DNA of 24,691 nucleotides from Cytidiella melzeri (lineage: Eukaryota > Basidiomycota > Agaricomycetes > Polyporales > Irpicaceae), in the NCBI GenBank assembly GCA_022592445.1, contig JABYQR010000513.1, positions 1 through 24,691 of the forward strand. Direction: 5' to 3'. The position numbers and the translations under genes were made by a program. Shown here piece after piece: positions 8,488 to 18,607 of this stretch (position 1 is its first letter; each line of letters opens with the position of its first letter). Below the pieces are notes generated by a model. That model searched no databases. It was given only the letters and a program-made list of their open reading frames with translations, and had not been told where the DNA came from.

Positions 8488-10926
8488 ATGCCAAGGGCAA
8501 AGGCATATTGTGTTGACAGAGTCTGTCAAGAGCAGGGAAAGGAGGCCCGTATCCTCGAAGCTTGCCAATACCTACGCAGACATAAGAATGTGCATATAAC
8601 CACTGCGGCCACTCACTTTGATGTTTCTTACGACACACTTTGACGTCGCTACAAAAACCTCAATTGTCCGGCAAGGGAGGCGCACGCAAACGAGAGGATC
8701 TTGACGGGTGCCCAAGAGCTTGCATTTGTGTCATGGCTGCATTTTTGGGCAGCACAGGGTACACCTGTGAATCAGGAGGGGATCAGGATCAAGGTAGAGA
8801 GGCTGTCGGGCAAGCTGCCGTCCTTGGAGTGGGTGAAGAAATTCAAAAAAAGGCACCCAAGTCTTGTCTACGCCAAGCCTTCGCCATTGGACACGAAGCG
8901 TGCACAATGCTTCAATCCGACCTCAATTGAGAGGCACTTCGAGGTGTTTCTGGCCATGATACGTCAATACGGGCCCTTCAAGGCTGGCAACATGTACAAT
9001 ATGGACAAAAAAGGCGCACAGATTGGTGGTGGTCGCAAGTCGAGCGGGATCAAGTACTTCTTCTCGCGCAAGGACCGTGCACGATACAAGAAGCGCAGCG
9101 CGAATTTGGAGCTTGTAACCGTTATTGAGTGTGTGTCTGCAGACGGGACAGCACTAGATCCTTCATTTGTATTCAGCGGCAGCGCGTTTGACATGGGCTG
9201 GTTTGAGGCCGTTTCAGATCGTCCTCATGTTTGGTGAGTATCACAGTGGGTTATCCAAGGCTCAAAGTACTCACCGGTTTTTACCAAAAGCGTCGGGCTG
9301 ACTGAGAATGGCTGAACGGACGACAACCAATGCCTTAAGTGGCTCAAGAGGAGCTTCATCCCACAGGCTCGAGCGCGTGCAGGAAACACGAACGAGCACA
9401 TTCTCCTTGTTGTCAATGGTCACGGCTTGCATTGCGCTCGTGAAATGGTTGAGCTTGGCCGTGCACACAACGTCCATATCTTCTGTCTTCCCCCTCACAC
9501 AACCCACAAAACACAGCCTCTTGACGTTGGGTGTTTTGGGCTTCTGGCAAGGAAGTGGCTAGAACGCTGCAAAAAAGTCATTGAGCAAACACGCGAGAAT
9601 ATACCTCGCGGGGACTTTGTTTGGGAATACCTGGCAGTGGGCAATAAGTGCATGTCTCCGGAGGTCATTGCAGCTGCATGGAAGAAGACTGGCCTTTCCC
9701 CCTTCGATTCTACCATCTTTACAGCTAACGACTTTGCTCCTAGCAATCCCACATCAACGTGTTCTCAGATGCCAGAGTTCTTTCCCACGTCGTCTGAAGA
9801 CCACAACGACAAACCAGAGGAGAACTCCTCAGATTTGGAGTGCTGCTCTGCATGTGATGGAGATGAACATACCATTTTGGAGGTTGAAGCAGAGCAGGAA
9901 CAGAGTGACAACGAGCAGGAACGCAAACAAGAGTTGAGCTCCGTATCATCATCCAGGCGCTTTCTTTGCTCCTCTGAGACGGCGCTCCCTTCATCATCGC
10001 AATCCTCTTCATTGCATTTCCCTACTCTCGCATCCACCTCCATCATGTCCTCTTCCCAATGCTCCGACTTGCTGGCACAACTCAAGATCAGCCTTGTCCC
10101 GCTGAACCTAACTCTGTCAAAGGTGCGCCTTCTTGAGATTGCACACGAGAACATGCAGCGTGCACTTGGAGCAGTGGCCAAGGCCCAGGAGCGGCAGGAG
10201 CTTGCCATCACGCACTGCCACTTCGCCCGTGAGGAGAACAAGGTTTTGAAGGCCCAGCTCAACACAGCCGATACGAAGAAGCAGCGTCGCACGCTGAGAT
10301 TACACGTAGCTCACCTGACAGGCAACGAGGCTCAGGTTTTTTGGGATAAGCAGGCGGCCGACAACAACGAGCGAGCAGCAAGATTGGCTGCCAAGCAGAA
10401 AGCACAGGCAGACAAGCTCGTTGACAGGCAACGACGTCGTGCGCATTTGGCGGGATTGGGACCTGCGCTTCGTTTCACAAAGCCACTGACTAGGTGCTTG
10501 TGAAGCGAGCTCGAGGACATCACCATCATTCTCGGAATGACAGTCGATGCCAAGTCAGACACTGTGAAGACCCTTCGATCGTGAATCCACACTCACTTCA
10601 GCACCCACCCCGAGCAGAGACAAGAAGCACGCTTTGCAGGAATTTTCCCTCGTCAGCTTGAGGGCGCAGATGCTAAGAACATCGTTGCACCACCGGCTGT
10701 GTTGCAACCAAACAGCTCTCTTCCATTCCCTCTCCAGTCTCCTTTTGATTTGCCACAGGCCATCTGCCCATCCACTCCGACTTTCTCCTGCAGCAGCTTG
10801 CCTGCTGTGCAGCACACTCCACTCTCTCCGACCTCGAGCAATTCCCGTGGCCAGCCTCACACAATAGCACACGGTCGCTTTCATCCGTACATGTACACTC
10901 CAAGTCACTCCTTTGCACAAAGCTGA
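8488..10926 (+). pseudogene. pogo-like (CENP-B/DDE_1) transposase with C-terminal SAP-like segment, decayed
   Basis: Exon 1 is 8488-9233, a 57-bp intron follows (9234-9290), and exon 2 is 9291-10926, together 794 codons in one frame. The N-terminus is a Psq-type HTH (ARILEACQYLRRHKNVHIT, then FDVSYDTL), followed by a CENP-B-like HTH (LTGAQELAFVSWLHFWAAQG, GRxPS-like SGKLPSLEWVKKFKKRHPS). The DDE core shows NMDKKGAQIGGGRKSS, RSANLELVTVIECV, LLVVNGHGLHC and PPHTTHKTQPLDVG, with 35 residues between the second and third catalytic sites. A Ser-rich linker, a coiled coil and a basic end (DRQRRRAHLAG) follow. The same frame then continues through SELEDITIILGM...THFSTHPEQ, a SAP-like pattern, to TGA 10924-10926. 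TGA stops interrupt it at 8641, 9313, 10501 and 10582, and the second catalytic Asp is Asn. Inactive. Confidence 0.8.
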
Positions 10927-11730
10927 TTACATTCAGCAATTTTTATTTGTATATAAACTCACTACTTTTCTGTACATACTCGTATAATTTCTAGCTACTT
11001 TTGTCTCTTACGCGAATTAAACGTAGCTTTGTCTACTTTGACTCAACCTCTGTACGAGAGCGCTTTGTGACAAGCCAAGCGGTGATTGAACTTGCCGTGT
11101 GACAATAGCATCAATTTGTGACTCAAAACGGGTACGCTTTTGCAAAACCTGACTCTCAACAATGGCAACGTTCCACTCGTCGTATCACACGATTTCTCAT
11201 CCTTCAAACCTCCGGAAATCGTACATGAGATGTTCTTCTAGGAAATAGAGAAAAATTGTATTTTTTGGGCCAAAACTCATGTGCGCACACATTTTTCAAT
11301 ACGCTTGATGCAAATAAATTTGCAAAGCTGGTTCTACCACAGTAGTAGTAACTGCAACAGCGAGACTGATGAAGATGTGACTGATGAAGAGAGGTTGATC
11401 AAATCACTGTCAGGCGGAAATGCCGCGCACAGCAGTTTGTGTCAAGTTGCAGTTTGGGAATAAAGGGGGGTTTCAAGTTTTACCACATATAAACCGCTCC
11501 AACCACACTTTTGTCTTCCAAGTTTTGACCCCCTTCGTTCGGAAGCTAACACTGGTTGGTGTGTAGACAACCCACTCCCCATGTAGATCTGAAAGCTCCT
11601 GCTGACATATTCTGTAGTTCATCTTCCTTTTTTCCCAACTCACTTTAAGTTTGCAACACCCATACCTACACCCAAACCAATTGAAGCATCCCATACCTTC
11701 CTATTTCTCCCTCATTCTTCAATCTTTATC
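10927..11730. other. spacer between pogo-like gene and secreted-protein gene
   Basis: AT-rich sequence with no credible coding frame. Its first ~200 bp are probably the 3' flank of the transposon. It contains the second 22-bp motif at 11127-11149. From about 11280 it becomes the upstream region of the gene at 11731, ending in CT-rich sequence (CTATTTCTCCCTCATTCTTC) typical just before fungal starts. Confidence 0.5.
11124..11150 (+). repeat. right copy of 22-bp quasi-palindromic motif
   Basis: It carries AAAACGGGTACGCTTTTGCA, nearly identical to the motif at 7892-7914, 3.2 kb away. The two copies bracket the pogo-like gene. Confidence 0.4.
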
Positions 11731-12381
11731 ATGCGCTCTTACATCACCGTTGGTCTTGCATTATTTGCTACTGTTGGCCCCGCTGTATCATTGCCTGTGC
11801 TGAGCAACTTTGAAAGCCAAACATTGTGAGTCAACTCTGCAAATTGACATTGCATGCAATATTCATTGTTTGCTCCCTGCAGCTGTTGCCACACAGAACC
11901 TACAGAGCCTGTGCAGCATCTTGCTCGTGGCCTGTTTTCACAGTTGAGGCACAAGTTGACAAAGGCACCTGTACCTGCACACCAGTCGGAAGAGGCACCA
12001 CCTGTACCTGCAAATGTGGAGCCTGCAGTTAAAAATGTGTATATGACACAAAATCCCCCAGGCATAGAGCACATGTACCGAATGTACAAAATGTCACAGG
12101 AGATCCAAGCAGGCATCAGAGAGGGGGGAACACCAAAAGTCATTAACATGTTGAAAGCGGAAGAACCTGCCTCACCACAGCTCAGTCTGATAATTGAGCA
12201 CCTTACACCAGAATATTGTCAAGAACTGTTGGGACACAAAGACTTGTGAGCTTATTCTGTTCATCAATGTTTCCATGTAACATTTATTTTGCTCTCTAGA
12301 CCAGAATACGCTCGTGTTGTTATAAGTTCTGCTATAGAACGTTCAGAACTGCAGAAAGTACCCCTTGAAAAAGGCGCTTAG
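11731..12381 (+). CDS. small secreted protein (179 aa), no known domain
   Basis: Three exons: 11731-11825, 11883-12245 and 12300-12381. The introns are 57 and 54 bp (both GTGAG donors, CAG and TAG acceptors), and all phases fit. The N-terminus is a textbook signal peptide: MRSY, then the hydrophobic core ITVGLALFATVGPAV, with likely cleavage after AVSLP or VS. The mature protein starts with a CC pair and contains a short Pro/Ala tandem (APVPA...APPVPA). A Met-rich helical part follows (GIEHMYRMYKMSQEIQAGI), and it ends ...VPLEKGA. No enzyme motif is seen. Its size, signal and lack of homology fit the small secreted protein class of basidiomycetes, but an effector role would be speculation. 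The last codons and the 3' UTR form the first copy of a tandem duplication (12362-13600). Confidence 0.72.
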
Positions 12382-13600
12382 ATAGTGCACTTCCTTCCAT
12401 ACAGTTTTTTTTTTCCTTGCATATATACACTGAACTTGTCATGTGCAACAATGGTACATTGAAGGCATTGTTTCTCCATAAGAAATATTTCAATTAAATC
12501 TCTATAGTAGATTTTATATCAATCTTCTAATAATATTTTGGATAAAATCAGTATACAATCAAACCCCTCATAACCCATTACCCTTGGGATACCCAAGAAG
12601 GTTGGGTTTTCAGAGGTTATGGGATACGAGAGAAGGCGCTTAATTGAGTGCCCAGGGCTTCAGTGAATATAACCATGGAGTTGTGCCATAGACTACCAAA
12701 TACACATTTATTAACACCCTAGACAGATTGTGATGGGTAGTGCTTTACTACAGTAAAGTTGAGCACACAGGGGTTGGGCAATGCCTTGGTCATGTCAAAG
12801 TTATTCAATGGGCACCCCTTGCAGTGCAAGTAATATCATTGACAAAAACACCACATTATGAGCAGGTTTTGTTTGAAACAGTACTTAAAATCACTTATCA
12901 TGTCTTATCCAGGAGAGAACCTACCATATTTGGGATATTTATCCCAAAATTGTGCCAAAAAAAGTAAGGGGTTTTTGCTTTCAAAAGGTATGGATTATGG
13001 AGTATGAGGGGCTTATGGGTTTTTAACTTGATTCGTCTCCAAACCAAATTGCTCAAGCTTGAAACAGCATGGGTTAGGAGAAGTTATGGGGTATGAGGGA
13101 TATGGGTTAGGAGGGGTTTAACGAGACATATGTACCTTTCCTGCCTTACAAACTGCTACATATTTCGATTATGTTCCATTTTCCTGTACCTTTTCACCCA
13201 AATTCCAGAAAAGGCATGGGGAAATTCAATCAGTTTTGTGCATGTACTGTGTAATATTGAGGATTTAACACCATGAAAAAAGCACTTGTATAGTGCACAT
13301 ACTCCCATACATTTTTTCCCTTGCATATGTATGGTGAATTGGTCCTGTGCACAAACAGTACATGTATGCCATCATTTTTCCATAAAAGGCATTTGAATCA
13401 TCTCTCTATGAATCATGTCACATTTATCTTCCAGACATATGTTAGATAAATGCTGCATATATCTGTACCCTTTCTACCATGAGAACTGCTGTATATTACA
13501 ATTATGTTCCATTTTTCCGTACCTTTTCACCCAATTCCTAGAAAAGGCACAGGAAATTGAAATATTTGGCAGTTTTGTATGTGAACAAGGTATGTATGTA
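12362..13600 (+). repeat. ~330-bp imperfect tandem duplication, first copy split by a MITE
   Basis: Copy A is 12362-12555 plus 13129-13264. Copy B is about 13265-13600. Shared landmarks in the same order are TGAAAAARGC...TAGTGCAC, CCATACA followed by a T-run and CCTTGCATAT, TTTCTCCATAA/TTTTCCATAA, AATTATGTTCCATTTT-like, and CGTACCTTTTCACCCAA. Copy A starts inside the last codons of the secreted-protein gene, so the duplication copied that gene's 3' end and UTR. Confidence 0.7.
12556..13128. mobile_element. 573-bp MITE with TA target site
   Basis: The terminal inverted repeats are AAACCCCTCATAACCCAT (12561-12578) and the reverse complement AAACCCCTCCTAACCCAT (ending 13119), matching about 19 of 22 bases. 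TA dinucleotides flank both ends (12554-12555 and 13129-13130). Comparison with the tandem copy B gives the empty site, which lacks the 573 bp. Further GGTTATGGG-type motifs recur inside (about 12610-12625, 12990-13020, 13065-13090). TA targeting and AAACCCC-type ends fit a pogo/Tigger-related non-autonomous element. It has no coding capacity. Confidence 0.65.
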
Positions 13601-14109
13601 TGAAGTATATATCCATCATGTAGTTCTGAGATAAATATGACACATATTATAGAGATTTGTTTGGAATACTTCACATGGAAAAAAATGGCATAGATTTACC
13701 ATTTTGCACAGGACAAATCCATCATTACGATTCCTAAGAATGAAGAATTGTTCCAGTGCATGCCAGTGCTTTAAGCTGTTGTGACATGTAACACTGTTGT
13801 TCTATGCCACAAGATACAAAAATTAACACTCTTTTTCTTACTGCAATGAATGCAATTGATGGAGAGTACTGAATTTGTTACTAGCACTTGAAAACACAGT
13901 ATTCAATTTTTTACAGCAAGCACATCTACACTAATGGCAGTAAAGTCTACACCATTCAATAGCCCTATATTCTGTGGTCATTTCGGCTGCAGAAATTTGT
14001 AGTAAGGTATGGCCAGGTACTGAAAAACAGTGCTCAGACTCAGATTCAAAGTCAGCAGCGCGCTTAATCGCAGCAGGCCGTGTTACTGTTGAAGCGCTGC
14101 AATTGCAGT
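13601..14109. other. AT-rich non-coding stretch
   Basis: I see no coding frame, intron structure or repeat here beyond AT-rich sequence. Confidence 0.4.
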
Positions 14110-14149
14110 GCACAGAGAACCAGCGCTTACATGCGGGGAATATCTACCA

Positions 14150-14217
14150 GTGAGGGATATTGAGCCCGGGACCCATGCAAAACTAACAGACATGATAAAC
14201 CACTCAGCTATGGGAAC
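14150..14217 (-). repeat. tRNA-like block, probable SINE head or tRNA pseudogene
   Basis: The minus strand carries TAGCTGAGTGG (reverse complement of 14200-14210), an exact RNA polymerase III A-box. It also carries GGGCTCAATATCC (reverse complement of 14155-14167), close to the B-box GGTTCRANNCC, at normal tRNA spacing. The segment between includes CTGTTAG, like an Asn-type anticodon loop. The stems do not pair well, so it is not a functional tRNA. A tRNA-derived SINE or a tRNA fossil is the likely origin. Confidence 0.45.
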
Positions 14218-14275
14218 ATCTACAGCTAAGAGTGATGATTCATTGCAAAGTGGACACATCAACAAGGTAGGATTG

Positions 14276-14278
<3 letters not shown>

Positions 14279-14307
<29 letters not shown>
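14279..14307. repeat. (TA)n microsatellite
   Basis: About 14 uninterrupted TA units lie between the tRNA-like block and the minisatellite. Confidence 0.95.
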
Positions 14308-14311
<4 letters not shown>

Positions 14312-14329
14312 TGGCCAGTATACTTATGG

Positions 14330-15425
14330 AGGTAAATAGACTAAACACATTAGTAACAAAAGTTGTAAACTCCAACAAAATTACTCTTTAAAGTGAGTAA
14401 TGCAAGCTCATTAGTAACAAAGTTTACTAGCAATGACAGAATTACTTATCAGAGTAAGTATTCTGACCAAGTCAATAATGTAAGTTGTTAGTTACCTGTC
14501 ACCAAAGTACTTATGAAAGTGAGTGATTTAAATACATTGGTAACAAAAGCCGTCACTAGTTACAAAGTTGCTTATGAAAGTGAATGATGGGGTCACATTG
14601 GTAACAAAAGTTGTTGCCAAGAACAACATTACTTATCAAATTGAAAGTTGTGAGTGAGAATTGTTACCAGTAACATCAAAGTGAGTAATGAGGGAACATT
14701 AGTAACAAAAGTTGTTACCAACAACAAAATTACATATCAAATTGAGTAGGTCAAACACTTAATAACAGAATTACTTCTGTAAGTGGGTGATTAGCGCACA
14801 TTAGTCATAAAACTTGTGACCAATAACAAAGTCACTTATGAAAGTGGGTAATCCAAACACATGAGTAACATAATTACTACCAATAACAAGATTACTTATC
14901 AAAGAAAGTATTCTAGGCCTTGTAGATAATAAAAGTTGTGACTTATAACACAATTCTTTATCAAAGTAGCTAATTCCAGCACATTAGTAAAACAATTACT
15001 TATCAAGGTGGGTAATGCAGGCACATTAATGACACATGTTTTACCAATAAAAAATTACTTATGAAAGTGAGCATTCTAAACACATTGGTAATGAAATTAG
15101 CTCCAGTCACAAAATCACTTACTGAAATGGGTACCCAACCACATTAGTAGCAAAAGTTGTTAACAGTAACAATGTTAGTTATCAAAGTGAGTATTTCAAA
15201 CACATTGGTAAAAAGAAATTGTTACCAGTAAGATGTTTACTTATGAGAGTTGGTAAACCAGACACATTAGTAGAAAAAGTTGTTACCAATGACAAAATTA
15301 CTTAACAAAGTAAGTATGCTGAGCAATTTACTAACAGAAATTGGTACCGGTAACAAAAATACTTATCAAAGTGGGTTATACGGGGTACATTAGTAACAGA
15401 AATTGTGACCAATGACAAAAGTTCA
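14330..15425. repeat. minisatellite, ~61-bp unit, about 18 degenerate copies
   Basis: The consensus parts recur in order: CACATTAGTAACAAAAGTTG, TTACCAATAACAAAATTACT, TATCAAAGTGAGTAAT. Spacing between CATTRGTAAC landmarks is mostly 59-62 bp (for example 14348 to 14408, 14535 to 14596, 15020 to 15080 to 15141). Each unit contains facing GTAAC and GTTAC words, so single strands can fold. No reading frame is present. Confidence 0.85.
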
Positions 15426-15616
15426 TTGATGCTTGCTTGTCTCATGGGTGAGCTTATCACATAACTAGTGATGTGTTTGGCCCAGCTTGGCCTGAAAGAC
15501 CCGGCTTTGGCCCAGCTCTCGAGGTCCTTGGCCTACGCGATGTGAGAGCCGGGCTAAAAGCCTACGAGGCCAGTAAGACAGGGCCTGACGGGGGCTCAAG
15601 CCCGACAAGCCCAAAA

Positions 15617-15740
15617 GTTTGCTCAATAAAATCAATATAAATTGTGGGATTGAGAGATTTGAGAGAGAGGAGCCTGATAGTTTGCTCAATAAATCAATAC
15701 AAATTCACTAGCGAGAGATTTGAGAGAGGAGCCTGATGCC
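15617..15740 (+). repeat. two-copy direct repeat (~66-bp period) inside hAT-like element
   Basis: AGTTTGCTCAATAAAATCAA and GAGAGATTTGAGAGAGAGGA appear in order at about 15617-15680 and again at 15682-15738 with few changes. Confidence 0.7.
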
Positions 15741-15775
15741 CAGGGGTTTTTGTAGTGGATTCACAACTCTGAGAA

Positions 15776-16145
15776 TGAACTGGGGGTCATGGGGCAGGGA
15801 GGGTGTTTGTTGTCGCACATGCTGTAGCTGTAGTTACGAGAATGGTGGCCGTAATATTGTTTCTGTTGTTGTACAGACTCAACACAGTGAATAAATTCAC
15901 TTGCGAGAGGATGGTGGTTGTCTGAGGGAGTGTGGCGGGTCACGGACATGGGAGAGTATCGCTTAAGCACCCAAAACTTCAACTCCAAAACTTCACTCAA
16001 ACCATGACAACCATTGCCACGCTGAGCATCCAACTTCTCCACCACCTCTCTTTACAACAAAGGAAACAAAATCATGGCCACCACTCTCAGCACAGCTACA
16101 GCATGTGCAACAACAAACACCCTCCCTGCCCCACAACCCCAAGCT
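15776..16145. repeat. long inverted repeat (foldback), arms ~95 bp
   Basis: The left arm 15780-15876 (GGGGCAGGGAGGGTGTTTGT, GCACATGCTGTAGCTGT, GTGGCC) is the reverse complement of 16052-16142 (GGCCACC, ACAGCTACAGCATGTGC, ACAAACACCCTCCCTGCCCC) with roughly 80-85% identity and a ~175-bp loop. RNA from this region would fold into a long hairpin. Confidence 0.75.
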
Positions 16146-16658
16146 CATCCCCAAGCCACAACAACGACAACCCTTCCTGACGCCACCACCACGAGCACAT
16201 CTCCATGGCCATGGCCAAGCAATTCTAAGTGACAAAGCCAAAAAGGTGAGAATCTCTCCTATTAGCTTTCCCGTTGGTGAATCTATTTGCCACGTGAAAT
16301 CTCCTCTTCTTGCTTGCCTGTTGGTGAATCCATTCGCCGCATCGCCACCACCTCTGGGCTAGTGAATCCATTCGCTGCCTAAGGTTCTTTGGGTCGCAAC
16401 TCTTAAGCTTTGCTGTCTTCAGGGCTCTGAGCCGCTCTCTTCATGGATCCGCATGCCTTCGAGCGCATTGCTACAAGACACTCCTTAAAGCTGCTGACTG
16501 GGACCCTTTGTTTCCTACTGGCAATAATGCCAGGGTCAATATCCTGTTGGCTTAAATGTCGACAGATATCGGACACTGCCCTGTTGGCTTGACCGTTGAT
16601 GGATTTCAGACACTACCTGTCCCACTGTGCCTGTTTTTTTTGGGGTTAGTGGGGTTCA

Positions 16659-17516
16659 TTGCGGCTACTGTTGAGGATTGCATTTTCAAAGCCATGTCAA
16701 CACTCAGGCATGTTATTGGTGGGCTGCTTAGTCCTGCAATATTATCTATCTCACACTATGATAACAGACTCGGATCATAGAGACCTGCTAAGATTACAGA
16801 AATGTACAAAGGAGCTTTCTACACATTATGAGCAACTCGACAAGCAGCTGGGCTCAATTCACCGCAACCTGTCTCTCTATGCGCCAAAACTCTCTGACGT
16901 GGAGGATAACATTGAGGCTGTTACGTCAAATCCGCCGTCATTCTTGCCTATGCCTTTCCCTCCAAAAACTCGAACTTCATCTTACGTAGCCTGCTCCTCC
17001 ATCCCCAATCCACTCCGGACGTGTGGTTCACCCTTCCTTGGCTCTCAGGCTGTGTCCAACAATGCAAAGGCAGGTAGCTGTAGAATGAATCAGGGGGAAC
17101 AGGCTTGGGAGGTCCAAGTTGTGCAGGCTGTCAAGACTGTGTTACCAAATGTCTGCAACGTAAGTCCAGTCCAGTCAGTTGCAATACGTGTTTCCCGTGG
17201 TACATGGACGCGGATGATGGTGGGATGGGTTAGTTGGGCCACTGCAGGAGGAACAGAGTTGGCGGAGGAGTCATTGGGAAAGGCGGGTAGCTGTGGAATG
17301 AATCAGGGGGGACAGGCTTGGGAGGCCCAGAAGGCTTTTGAGACTGTGTTACGGAACGTCCGCAACATAAGTCCAGTCCTAGCCTCTCCACCCGCTGCTC
17401 TATTTTCACGCCTAATTGATGGCTTTTGTGTCCTGCTTACGTTGTACCATCTCAAAACACTGTGGTACGTTCTGCTTACTGGTGACCTACTCACTGTTAG
17501 CCCCTCGGCGTCCTGA
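16659..17516 (+). other. doubtful open frame inside hAT-like element, with 219-bp-spaced internal repeat
   Basis: The frame is open for 285 codons. Its middle part from ATG 16758 looks protein-like (KELSTHYEQLDKQLGSIHRN, a helical or coiled-coil pattern). The flanking codons are not convincing. Two ~105-bp repeats (about 17067-17175 and 17284-17392) encode GSCRMNQGEQAWEVQ and GSCGMNQGGQAWEAQ. It could be a captured host-gene fragment. I do not recognise the protein and would not call it a functional gene. Confidence 0.25.
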
Positions 17517-18430
17517 CAACTTAGCTGGTCTGACGAGGGACTGAATGGGAGATTCAGCAGCTTGCGGCTCTGCGCCTTGAAGACGTCGTCAATTGGGTGA
17601 AAGAGCTGGCTAGTCAGGATGTGCAATGGGCATGATTTGTCAAATAATCTACTAAGCGTACTCTAATGTATTCAAACACTTTCTACGACATTGACTAAAG
17701 CCCCAAGCGGGCCATGAACCTCTGGTACTGCTGTCAAGCTCCCAGGAGCGCATTCCGGATGTTCTATGATGCAACGATGCTGCATCTTGAGCTTGGTGAA
17801 AGTACAGATACCCTGTATATCGACAAGTACTGATCAGTGTCCGACACTGACGCGACGTTGGTGAGAGTTGCGTACCTCCCTAAATCTCATTGCTGCCCTC
17901 TCCACTGAGCACCATCTTGACACCCATAGCCTTCATTTGTTTACTCAACACGTATGTCGCAGTGCTCGCGCCAACAGTTGTCACATTGTACGTCTCCAGA
18001 TGGTAGATGACATCTGGGTTACCCTGACATCATTTGCCTTGCCTTTTCGCTTTCATCACTCCTGTCTCACTATCATTGTTTGCCGTCCTTGCTGCTTCCT
18101 CTTGAAATGTTCTGTTTGCAGGTAATTCCCTTATATATACAAAACATTCCTACTCCCTACCGCTAATGCAATAGTATTACCTTTTGTTTGCTAGTAGCTC
18201 AAGTGTGAGACACTTATATAGCCTTGAGACTCCAGGTACTGACACAGGCTTTGTTGTGTCCAATGTGTAGACCCCAGGTGGCAGCGGTGGGTGTCGTCGT
18301 CGTTGTTGTGATGAAAAGAGCGCCCTGGCAGCCCATTTTGCAGGCCATTATCACGGCAGCTATGTGTTTTTGACCTACTCGAAGGCCAACAGCGCACACC
18401 TTCAGCTCAGAATCCAAAGGCCAAAAATAT
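17517..18430. other. unassigned interior of hAT-like element
   Basis: No coding frame or named repeat is supported in this stretch; it is the 3' interior of the element up to its GGCC-rich subterminal array. Confidence 0.4.
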
Positions 18431-18607
18431 CACTCGTACCTAGTTGAAAGGCCAGGGCCTGCCAGGGCTTGATTGGCCGGCCTTAGGGTCAAACCAAGCC
18501 TACAGGCCTATTGGGCCCCAAGTCGTGGCTTGGCCTGGCCTGTCTTTCTTTGGCCTGGCTCAGCCAGCTTGTTGGCCTCAAGCCGGGCCAAGTGCATCAC
18601 TACACAT

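Larger units (their letters stand above)
15466..18602. mobile_element. hAT-like non-autonomous element (3.1 kb)
   Basis: The left end TAGTGATGTGTTTGGCCCAG (from 15466) and the right end, reverse complement TAGTGATGCACTTGGCCCGG (to 18602), match at 20 of the first 24 bases, all differences being transitions. Subterminal GGCC/GGCCTG-rich arrays lie inside both ends (15475-15625, 18440-18590). The 8 bp before the left end (15458-15465) are CACATAAC; after the right end comes CACAT and then the chromovirus 1 LTR. Eight-base duplications and such ends are hAT features. No hAT transposase or BED domain is visible inside, only repeats, a foldback and a doubtful open frame at 16659-17516. Confidence 0.7.

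Noticed and set aside
6177..10584. TGA reassigned as a sense codon, since all internal stops are TGA
   Set aside because: TGA also ends the acetyltransferase and other frames in the window, and intact genes do not use it internally. CGA/TGG to TGA mutation explains the pattern better.
11473..11694. 73-codon minus-strand ORF upstream of the secreted-protein gene
   Set aside because: Unordered composition and no start or splice support; it lies in the promoter region of the next gene.
14330..15425. CRISPR-like repeat-spacer array
   Set aside because: The whole 61-bp unit is repeated and diverged, with no constant repeat/unique spacer alternation, and the DNA is eukaryotic.
16444..16617. ATG frame starting MDPHAFERIATRHS inside the hAT-like element
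   Set aside because: Only 57 codons, no splice partner or domain.
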